DNA of 64,000 bases. Origin: Metellina segmentata. Taxonomy: Eukaryota > Arthropoda > Arachnida > Araneae > Tetragnathidae. Positions 1-11,400 of the stretch are shown piece after piece. The notes below the pieces were generated by a model that saw only the letters and a program-made list of their open reading frames with translations, searched no databases and was not told the origin of the DNA. A program made the translations under genes and the position numbers. Each line of letters opens with the position of its first letter. Positions within the stretch are counted from its first letter, which is position 1. The stretch lies in the NCBI GenBank assembly GCA_947359465.1, contig OX375877.1, forward strand, positions 72,614,698 through 72,678,697, given 5' to 3'.

Positions 1-944
1 TGTCTACGGCAAAAACCATTATTTTTTAAATTTGAGAACATCACTGAATACACTACATTACACTCTTTCTTATGGTACAATTATTTTTCAAATTGGTTAA
101 TAAACAAAATCGATGCAATTAAAAGTAGGTCATACAATTTTCGGAACTTTCAGATCGTAACTTCCGATACAAAACTAAAATGGTCATATCTATATAGTAT
201 TACTGTTAGTTTTTAATTTTAAAAATATTGCAGTATACCTCACAATGTTCTCTTTCTTACGGTACAATTATTTTTAAAATTGGTTCATAAATAAATTCGA
301 TGCAATCAAAAGTTGGTGACACAAATTTCGTATTTTTCAGTTCGCATAGCTGGTTCCGCAAACAGCAGTGGGTTGCATTTTCTACTATCGGGTTTGCCAG
401 ATATCAAATTTATCGTAGCAACAATTGCCATAAAAACGATTTCTTTTTATTTGGCGAGGAAAAAGGCTCGCTTTTTTCCCTCTGTTCTCAAGACAGTTTA
501 CCGACAAAGTACAATCGTAAAGTTTTGATATTAACACTGTTTACTTAAAATTGTACAGGGAACAAGATACAGAAGATTTTTTACTGATGCGGCTATTAGT
601 TTAGGGTGCATTAAGTGTTAAAGCAAAAAAAAATGAAATCAATTGCGAAAGAAGTATTGGTTTGAGAAAGCAAACCAAACGGGATTGCGTAGCAATCCCC
701 GGGGTCGGCGAGCGTAAGCGAGCAGGGCGCGAAGCCCTCGCTGTGACGTCATGTACCGGAAAGTGAAATCAGCATAATACGAATTATTCAGATAGTTTCA
801 CTCTGTGAAAGGAATGTTGGTTTGCGAAGCAAACCAAATGACATCTGTGAAAGGAGTGTTGGTTTGCGAAGCAAACCAAATGGGATTGCGCAGCAATCCC
901 CGGGGGTTGGCGAGCGTAAGCGAGCAGGGGGCGGAGCCCCCTAG
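1..944 (+). mobile_element. Helitron-like element, 5' end outside window
   Basis: The 3' terminus is a GC-rich hairpin (GGGGGCGGAGCCCCC) followed by CTAG and host T at 945, the classic Helitron 3' signature. Positions 660-930 carry repeated short palindromes: GGTTTGCGAAGCAAACC (two perfect copies plus a degenerate one), GGGATTGCGNAGCAATCCC (two) and GGCGAGCGTAAGCGAGC (two). Positions about 50-335 hold two imperfect ~187-bp tandem units. No replicase or helicase is encoded, so this is non-autonomous. A similar copy lies inverted at 33696-35020. Confidence 0.72.
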
Positions 945-2302
945 TTATAAACAAAATATTAATATCAATCATGTTTTTATCAATTATTATGCTTGAATTA
1001 CTTAATGATGCATTTAATTTTTTAATTGTGCTTAACGAATTAGATTATTTTTTGGGCATTTTGCATGATGTGTTTATTATTTGAAAACTAGATTATATAT
1101 TTTGAAGTTAATATTTTTATGTGGTGAAAATTGTTAGTATATGATGTACTAACAGGAAATTTTGATGAACCCTATGGTTCATGGGGACCAGGATGTTTGG
1201 ATAGCGATTGTACCACGTGGGTGTTGTTGAGGGTGGAGCTTCTTACAGTTACTCTCGGTGAGACCACGTGATCTTTCGAAAAAGGAACGCGATAAAAAAT
1301 ATTATTTTATATAGTTCCTAATGGTATGGTTTCGGGGAGGGAGCAATCTTGATGTGTTCTAGAATCTCCAACTTACGCATTTCAGTCTAATGTTCACTAT
1401 TTGTCTAGTTGTGCCGTTTGTTTCGTGTGTCTAAATAAATCACTAAAATACAATCTTGGACTCGAAGATTCCTTTCAACGTTAATTAAAGTTACCTTTTA
1501 CCCAAAAATTCGTCAAAACTCCTTTTTGCCATTCGATAAAACTGGAAAAAACTTTGCAGGATGCTCACACACATAAATCTTCAAATAACTTGAAAAACTG
1601 CCCTTTCAATAATCTTTAGCTTGTTATTGGATGTACCCAATAACGATGCTTCCTCCGTTTACTTCTCGCCCGAAGCAAAAGAGCGATTGCACAAGTAATT
1701 TCAATGACATTCATTGGAAAACTTCTAATTCAGCGATTTTTTGGTCACCGCGACTAGAAAGCGCACGTGGTCGTTGTCATATTTGAGCATTACTAAATTT
1801 CATAAATCATTTTCGTCTTTATCAATGTTTTTCAAGTGTCTTTTCCGAATTGCTCTATTTCAGAACACAATCAGGAAGTCGAAATTCGACATTTTGCACA
1901 TCTTTCGTTTTTCTGAATTCTATATTTTTCCATCGGAATTTGGTTTCTGTTTGTATTTATGTCTTAGTCTTTTACATATTGCAATATATTATTCAGGAAT
2001 CAAATTTATATAGTTGCATCCCAAGTAAATTATACAAGCTATGAAAAAGTTAAAAAGTATTTTCCGTATACACAACGTAATTTTGCAGATCATGGAATCA
2101 AAGACAAAAAATCAAGATCAAAAACAAGAACCGAAAAAATAAATGAAATCGTAACTCCCTTCGCATCGAACCTCTGCCAATCACCGCTCTCTATTACATT
2201 CAGAAAGAAAGCTTATTTTGAATGGCAACAGACTGAAGCGATATCTATTTTTCCGTGAAACATCTGTGTTTGCATTGCGGCTTTCTGAGACATGCGGAAG
2301 CG
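945..2302. promoter_or_regulatory. GCLC upstream region
   Basis: Non-coding stretch before the GCLC start. It holds two CACGTG-type boxes near 1215 and 1252, an AATAAA-bearing segment with LTR-like character (about 1131-1490), and a CCAATCACCG box at 2178 about 125 nt before the ATG. I did not see a canonical antioxidant response element (TGACNNNGC) on a manual read. The transcription start cannot be placed, and an untranslated upstream exon is possible. Confidence 0.4.
1131..1490 (+). repeat. Possible solo LTR
   Basis: Begins TGTTAGTATATG, contains a GC-richer block with CACGTG, and has AATAAA at 1434 followed by a short tail. No matching second LTR and no clear target duplication were found, so the ends are uncertain. 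Confidence 0.3.
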
Positions 2303-2452
2303 ATGGGGCTACTAACGGAAGGCTCTCCACTGTGCTGGGAAGAAACAAAAAAGCATGCCGATCATGTTCGGCAGCATGGAATTGCTCAATTTATAAAATT
2401 GTATCATCGCTTGAAGGATAGGCAAAACGACTGCTTAAAATGGGGTGACGAG
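2303..2452 (+). CDS. GCLC: GCLC exon 1
   Basis: Encodes 50 residues from [10 protein letters not shown] to LKWGDE and ends in phase 0 at donor GTAAGT (2453). Confidence 0.93.
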
Positions 2453-5400
2453 GTAAGTAATTCCGCTTTTGCACGTTTTTCCAGTCAACTCTTTTCCCGT
2501 CCTTTTAAAAAGTGCCATGGCCTTGAAAAATCAACTTTAAAAATGACAAACGCGTTAAATTTCTGCAAAACCGTAATGATTAGTCGCAGTTTTTGAAAGC
2601 TTTCCTTTAGATATTTAGAAGACTAACCACTTCAAAACATTACCATGATTGAAAAAGAAAGAAGTTTTTGTTTAGTTATGCTTAATTTGGAAAGTATTAA
2701 AGGAAAAACTATTTGTCGATATCATTCTGAAAAGTACGTAATGGCTCTTACGAATCATTTTGATGGATCACTGCAAGTTATGCAACATGGCCTTGGACCA
2801 AAAACTTCAAAATTGCGCAACTGTCAAAACAAGTTCGGTCGTTTGTATTTTGGGGCATTGTGTAAACAGGTTTCTTTCAAAAAATCTGTAAAATTAGCAA
2901 TTTTTTTGTAGTTTTTGTGACACTACTATCTTGAATAACCTTGTATTTCTTCTATCAAATGATTTGGTTTGTTGCTCTATGATCTTTTTTACTATACTGG
3001 GATGAGACCTATATTTTATCAAGCCTTTAGGGAAAGATTGCACATGTCTTATGAAATCCTCATTTTGAATATTACCTCAAAAAGTTTAATAGTGTTGGAC
3101 CATTAATTAAATAAATATTTTCACTGGCTATCATACAAACATGGATTCATGGATTTCAATTTGTTACATAAGTAATTTTTAATCCATTCAATTTTTAAAC
3201 TTTTAATAAAGCATTCACATTTTCTAGAGTGATACAGGCTCTTTATACATCTTGTGAATTTTTATAACCATTGGATTGTATTTGCAATTTAAATTTGTAA
3301 TGTTCCACTTTCAGATTGAATATATGGTCATCAAGTTTAACCATAAGAACAAGACAGCCAAGGTGTGTTTGAAAGCTGAAAGGCTGCTAAATGTTTTGCA
3401 AGAAAAAGAGAAGGAAAATCTAGGGTAAGATTTCATTTTAAAACTATCTGAAATGTCATGCACACCTACAAGTATTCCACTATGTATGGATAGGGTCACA
3501 TTTCTTTTTATCTTTTGGAAAGGGGAAAGAAGTTCAACTTTTGGGGACACGTGCCTTTATAAAATGTTCTAATTTAATCTTTAAATTGAGATCTCAGTTT
3601 CAGGGGTTTACTTTCTTCAAGTTAGCACTAGCAGCACACAAAGTACCCTAGTGATCTGTCCCTTCAGTTTTATTCTCACCTTTCATATGTTTTCTCTTTT
3701 CCTCACACATTTAAAATTCTAAAAGTTGCTTTAGTTTATGCTGTCATGCTATTAAAATCCAATCTACCAACTTTTGATATCTCTATTTAAGGTTTGATCA
3801 AAATATGAGTTCACGTAATCTTTCATTCATTTTGTTGTGCACTTAGTAAAATAAGGCATTTTTAATTTGTTCATTGTACTATGTATTTTAATTGTGGTTC
3901 ATAGATATTTCTTGTATTTGCAGCGATGTTAAAGCTCTGTGGAGACCCGAGTTTGGAGCCTACATGATTGAAGGTACTCCAGGAAAGCCATATGGTGCTC
4001 TCTTGTCATGCTTCAATGTTGTTGAAGCTAATATGAAAGCCAGGTACAAAGCTGTTTAAAATTGAACACATGGTACCTATCATAAATCATATTTTAGATT
4101 GTGCAGAGCCAGTGTATCAAAATGAGCTAGTTAGGAATAAAAGTTATGTCCCAACATCTCTACTAATATAAAATGAAGTTTCTGTGTGTGCATGTTTGCA
4201 GTGTCCTGACTAATTTATGGCAAAAACAATAATAAAATTTGGCACACATGTAGTCCAAATTATTTGCAATTTTACAGTCCAGTCCGATTTTTAAAATTTA
4301 ATCTAGAACATTTTAAAACTAATTTAATGTGGTATTTAATTATTATTTGGTTTCCTCCGAATGGCAACAGTCTGAAATCGGTATTGAATAAATCCGTATT
4401 TACTATGCGTTTGTAGCCGCACGATAACTGGATGTTCTTTATAAAAATTTATTGCCCTTTTAAAAGCATATTAACTTTTAATCTTTTATATAAGTATCTT
4501 TTTATTGTGCTTACTCCATTTTTGGAACTGGATAATAGTTGTGCAATATGTTGTTTGTTATTGTTTCTTTAGAATACGATAGTTTGGATTTTGATTTTTT
4601 AAAAGCATATTAACTTTTATTTTCTACTAACTTTAAGTTTGGATTATCAAAATCTATAATATAAGTATCTTTAATTTACTGTGTACACTCCATTCTTGGA
4701 ACTGGATCACGGTTGTGCAATACTTTGTTATTGTTTCTTTTTTATAGTTCTGATTATCATTTTTAAAGCATATTAACTTTTAGTTTGGATTATTTGGATA
4801 TCTTTTTCAAAGTTTAGCTATATTTGATTTTGATCTTTTGTGCAATTTCTGGTTTGTTTCATTTATTGAATCTTTTCTTTCTGTATAGTACTTACCATTG
4901 TTTTTTGTATAGTTAATATTTATCATTTTGGTTTGGATGTCTAATAGAAAGAAAAGCTATATTAATCCCAATTTTAAATTTAATGTAGAACATTTTGAAA
5001 TTAATTTATTACTATATTTTTGTATTATTTGGTTTCCTAAAAATGTCAACAGTCTTCAAATGGTCTTTACTGTGCTCCCGCCAATCTTAGATTTGGATCA
5101 TTTATGCAAACTAAGAATATTTCTTCTATGTAGTTCTACGCTCACAGGATGATGTACTCTTCGAATTTCAATGTTTTACTGCAAAGCAAAGACTTGTTCC
5201 ATCAATTTATTGTCAACATGTATTCCGAGATTGAATCTGAAATTACTGAATACGACTGAATCAGAGAAACGCAAAGTGGAACAGTATGCATGTTTGAAAG
5301 ATGCGTTGTTGAGCGATGGAAATGTTGCTATACAAAAACTTAAGTACACAGAACTTCCAAAAAGTTATCAAAACCATAAGTTAAAGTTTATGCTTTTGTA

Positions 5401-8400
5401 AATTTATATGTTGCATAAATTATCAAAATTAAATATTGCTATGCTTTCCAAAAGACACCCTAACACAGAAACAAACAAAAAAAATTCATAAAAGAACAAT
5501 TGTTTTACAATTCCTAATTTTTTTTTTTTTACATTATTTATTGTTTGTACTATTTCAAGCTATCAATGAATAGGAAAATATATGCTCACAAAGGTAAAAA
5601 TATGAGCTCTGTATTTCAAGTTTAAGGAAATATAATTGTATGAATCTCCTTAATATTTCTGATAAGGTATCTGGGAGAAACTTAACAAGTATAGAAGTAC
5701 TGTGTTAACTTGCTATATATTTTGTCTTATACCTGCATTATTCAACATGAAATTATTTGTCATAATTACTCTGCTTTTTATATATAAATAGTAACTTTTG
5801 AAAAACATCTCTTTTTGAAAAGGAATGCACTGTGACCACACACAAATAATTGATATACACACAGTAATTTCTGTAAACTGTAGATAATGGTTTTAACTTT
5901 TACAGTAAATGACTAAACAGAGCAGGACTAAAGAAATCATTCAATTGTAATCTATGTGTAAGTGACCTGGTCACATTTAAACTGTCAATTAGTTTTACTA
6001 CATAAAAGGATATGTTAATTCAGAAATATAGTACACTTATTTCTTTTATCATAACTGTTTCTGTGGATCATTAAAGGCTTAAATTAGAAATTTGTCATTG
6101 TATTCTTCATCTTTATGTTAAAATCAGGAAGCAAGATACTTAATTTTTTTTCAGTTGTGTGATCAAGTCAGTCAGTTGTATGTAAAGTCTTCATTGATGG
6201 TTCTGATATTGCTATGTAGCATGAAAAGTGTAGATATATGATCTTCTCAACATCAACAAAAATCTGCTTGTGTTTAGAAAGAAACGTTAGGCAGAACTCA
6301 AGGCCTCATTTCAGGTTGACTTATTTGGTTAATCTTGAGTTGACGAAAGATAGATTTAATCCATCATGTATTCTCAAATTAGGATTTTTTCCACTATCAA
6401 TGTTTGGTATCTTGTTACATAAAGCACTAGGTTCTCCTGTGATTCCATGGCTATTAATGTTTTCATTGGTTGTGTGAGACGTCACAAGTAGGCGGAAATT
6501 CTAATTGTTTTGATTGGTTGTGAGATGTCATGAACGAAATGAGATACAAAATATAAAAAATCATTAGATTCGAAATTGCCATAGAAATAACATTGAGTAT
6601 AAAACGATTGCCGTCAGCAGCTCATTGTTTTAACAGTGTTAATCAAAAATTAAATTTTCCAATGATATTGTTTTGCAAGTATTGCTTAAAAAACACCATG
6701 CGAAAGCAAGGCAAGTTGACAGATAGTGTTGGGCAAAAAGGTTTATTCATAGCCAGTGTTCATGCACTGCCAGGTTTTAAAACATATATAATTGAAATTT
6801 GACCAAACTAAAAAAATTTTGTTATACACCCGTCGTATGACAGGCTATTTATCTTAGTCAGTACTTAAATATAAACGTAAGCAATCTAAATTTTGTGGTA
6901 GTAAACATATTGTTTTCAATTATTCAGGCGAGACGAAGTGGAAGAACTTCTTGACAATGATGAAAGTTTGCTGTGCTTAACTAGTTTCCCTCGGTGAGAA
7001 CATTTACTTTTATTTCAAAATTAAATAAATGTCAATTGGAGAGTTTCTTAGTGATAATTTTGACTGCTCTAAACTACAGATGGTTTGACTTTGTTACTTA
7101 ATAACAATTTTATTTCAAGCCTAGGTTGTGCAGGTTTTACATTTCCACCTGCTGAAATTGAAACCAAAGGAAGTGCCTTGTGTTCCTTGTTTTTTCCAGA
7201 TGCTGCAGTCTTTGGAGGTCACCCTAGGTTTAAGTAAGTTAGTTTATGTTTATAATTAATAGAAAAAGTGTTAGGAAAACCTTCCTTTTCTCAATTTTAC
7301 TAAGCCAACATATTTGATTCGTACTTTATGCAAATCTTATCACGGTTATGCAAATCTTGTCACGTGATCTTCCATACTATTATAAAAGCGGTTGCAATCT
7401 GTTGCACCAGTATTCCCGCTTTAATTCCTGTTCGCACTTGTTGGATCACGTACCCGCTTACTTGATCTCTTCGATCAAGTTATTTGATTTACTTTTAATG
7501 TAACTGTGTCGAATGTAATATTTTAATCTTAACTTAAAATCATTTGTTATCTTTTGAATAAATTCTAGTTTGGATTTTTTTAAAGACTTCGTCATGTGTA
7601 CTTTTAGTAACTTAAGTTTATAGCAGCCTAATAGGTAATAGTTTATTTTAATTCACTGCGTGGTTACTCTAATTGATCTTAAAATTCAATCAAAAAGTAA
7701 ACTTAAATTTCCCATCAATTTCCTGACTTAGACATAGTTTTTCAAGCTGCATGAAAAGTAAGCCAATGAATCGTTTATTAATTTGAACAGTCTGCAAGAT
7801 CATACTTCTGCTGTTGTTTTATTCTACAAAATATTTTTAATCATATTTAAACTGTCTTTTTTCTGAAACATCAATTGATAATTTAAAGGCCTTTGCGCAT
7901 AAAAATAGATTATTTTTAGGAGATCAGAAAAAGTCAACTTAACCTTTTCGAGACGGGGAGGTTTCAACCAGATTTCGCTTCAAGACGGAAGAATAGCTTT
8001 CCCCCTTTTTTGCGCGCATCTGACCTTATCTTTACTACGGCCAGGTCCCCTGAGGTAATTGGACCCACGGGCGGTCCGTTCGTGCGTCCCTACATGGAGA
8101 GTTGAAAGGGACACCTCTTCCAAATTCACCAGTCCTTCTGAGAAATTTCCCTTTCATACTGCCAATGTTATCTTTCTCAAGGGCTTTCTAACACGCTACC
8201 GATTTTTTACGCCCCTCAGCAAGGTTGATGATTTCATTGTCCCAGGGAGGGCACATCCTGTCAATCGGAATTTGGAGAATGAATACTTAGAATTTTGGAA
8301 AATGACCGCGAAGCCTAATGGATCAAGAGACTGCTTTACAGCTGAGGCTACTGAATAGTTTTAAAAATTAGTCAACAAATTATTTAGAAATAACTGTTTT

Positions 8401-11400
8401 TTTGCTAATGGAGGAAAAATGGGAACAGCTCCAGAGGCATAGCTAGTTTGTTTTCGTGGGCCCGGGGTAGATAAATGAAGTGGGGGGCCCCTTTATCTAC
8501 CTGGAATCTCACATTTTACAGTACTATCCAAAATACATCTTTAACCATGCTGTATGTAAACACGATTTGATCTCAACATTCTACCCATAAACGTTCGTAT
8601 TATCTATGTGCTACACAATAACTTGTGTGTGTTTGAAGTAAATAATAAAGTAGTGGATATAATAGTGAAGAAAAAAAATGAAACATTAAATTGGTAGAAA
8701 AGTAAATTTCTAATTTTCATAAATTTTATATAAAATGCAGTACTATGAACAAAAGTTACCTAAAAGATTGTTTCCTTTACTTATAATGTCGGTAAGAATA
8801 TTAATTAGATTAGAAAAATGCAACTTTCTTGCCTTCTCTTTTTCAACCGACATCGTACTTCTCAGATACGTTACAACATATATAAGCATCTTATATCGTT
8901 ACTTTAAAAAATTTACAAGCCAGCAAATTTGGTTACATTACGATTACTGGGAAAATCGAGGTGGTACTGAATCCCTGACAGAACTGACAAAGTTGCCATC
9001 ATAGGTGCTACATTTTTGTTAATATTTCATCCCCTCTACGCAAACGACCTACAAGTCATTATATCTTCCTGCTATACAGATTTAGCAAATTTTATAATAT
9101 ATATAGGTTAACAAAGATGACGTATTCTTGAAAACTAATACAATAATTAACTATATTGATGAAAAATAAAATTTTAAAATAAAATTATCTGAGAAAATTG
9201 AAGTAAATACTAAGAACTGAAGGATATAATTCCAATTAATGTCATGCTAAAGCTACACGTAAGGCTATTGACGACTGTCCCGGATCGGTCCCTCTATAAT
9301 GCTGCTTCTTATAATAAATATGCCATATTGAATCATGGTTTGTTTACTGGGTCACACGTGAGTTGACTAACGACTCTCTAAACACTCACACTTCATCAAC
9401 GTGAGTACAATTTAGTCATGACTGATTTAACACACACCGGTCTCCTTTACACGACGGGAATGAAAGAATTTCAATAAACGACGTACTAGAAATACACACC
9501 AAGATCATTCCTACAAAATAGAGTCAAGAACTGTCATCAGACCTGTTTTGAAATGCGATCATATGATGAGGTCATACTTGAGCTGACATCCCACTCTCCA
9601 TAATTCCAAGGTACACCAACGTGGGGATATTTTAGCCAAACCGGATTTAACATGGACCAGTCCTCTCTATAGGATGGATCTTTGGTCGACAGACTTCGGA
9701 GTCGCAACCTCACAGACCTACAACAGACGAGGATCAAACTCATTCATTCCCTCAGTTTTCTCGAGGCCGCGGTGGCCTGGTTCGCAGAGTGTCGGCTTAG
9801 CAACTGGAAGGTTTGTCAAGTGTACTGAGTGAATGCATGAGTTAGATCCTTGCCAGTGGAAATATGCTTGCGGCCTTTTGAGGTTGCGACTCTGGCACCT
9901 GTCTACCGAAGATCCGTCGTGTAGAGAGGGCCGGTGCATGTTAAATCCATCGTGTTTCAAATGTCCTCACGTTGGCGTGGTGTGGAGAATAAGATGCCAG
10001 CTGAAGTGTGCCCTCGGTATCTGACCGTGGTTCAAAATTACATGGTAACAATTGTCCTCGGATCTTTCTTGAGGGAAAGATCCCGGGCCGTGGTCAATAG
10101 CACGAAGTGTCGCTCTAGTACTACAGTAATTGAAATAACTCCTCCCCTCAGTTCTTTCGACAATCCTCGAGATACTGACCCTCCAGATAAAATGGTTGGC
10201 TTTGAAAAAAGCCCGTAGTATTAATTTCAAATAAGTGTTGGCTTTGAGAAAAGCCGGTTTTTTTTGGGGGGGGTGGGTGTTTTTCGCTTTAAGAAAAGCC
10301 GGGTAAGTTGTTTGTTAGAAAAGCTTATGACAGAAAAATCATGACTTGGATGACTAAAAATTAGCTTTTGTGATAAGTTTCAAAGCAATTGATGCAAAGA
10401 CCGACATTGCATTCTTTGCATGAAACCGACGTTCTTTTGCGTAACCCATTTCTTCGACAAGCAATGCATCGCCTTTGAACTTTCTCCGAAACCGGCCAGT
10501 GATTGCTGGTTTGGGAGTCAGTTGCAATAGCAAATCGTTTGCTCAATTTGGGACTTGAAGTGAGCTGTAGAAGTGGATTTCTGGATGAAGTGAGCTGTGC
10601 ATTATTTGAAAATGCTATCATTTGCTGTATTAAATTTAATCGGAAGTTTTTATGACAGATATTGGCATTTTTTATCTTAAAAAGTAAAAAAGCATTTAAA
10701 ATGGCTAAATCTAAGAAATGGAAGAAAATTTTTTTTGTCCATTTCAGCGTTTTTCTACCAAAGGTGTACGAGTTGGCCATGCTATCGCTCAAATCCACAT
10801 ACCCCATGTGGGCGTTGTAACTTGCAATCATTAGGGGCTTATTGTCATCTTTGGTAAATATATTATGTGGGCTATGCATGTTTGAAAGCATATACACCTC
10901 TCTCTTGTCTTTCCAACATAAGGCCGTCATACCAGCTGCAAATTGAACATTAACATCCCCTCGTTTCATGCGATGGGTCTTCAAATCTCGGGGATACCCT
11001 TTACGGTTGGCACAAACAGTACCACAACTGTTTATTTCATAATTTTCAAACAACTCCAAATACAGTTTCGGAGAAGAAAAAAAGTTGTCCATATACAGCT
11101 TATGGCCTTTACCTTTTACACATTCGACTAAATGTGTAACAGTTGAGTGTGCCAATGATTCATTATCTAATTTATTAGTACAGTCTTTCCCTAAATAAAC
11201 TCTCATGTTATAAGTATAACCTGAATTGTCAGCAAGTTTATAAACTTTAATGCCGAATCTTTTGTGCTTTTTAGGGATGTATTGCTTAAAAATCACTCTT
11301 CCCTTGAAAGAAACAATCGCCTCATCCACAGCAATTTGCTCCGATGGCTCATAAACATCCTTAAAAGTTTGATTCAGGGTGTCAAAAATGTCTCTGACAT

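Noticed and set aside
805..900. Regularly repeated palindromic units that might look like a CRISPR array
   Set aside because: The units are self-complementary hairpins close to a Helitron-type end, without uniform spacers, in an animal genome.
8429..8500. hAT-type terminus (AGAGGCATAGCTAG, GGGCCCGGGG)
   Set aside because: Looks like one end of a transposon, but no partner end or target duplication was found, so it is not called as an element.
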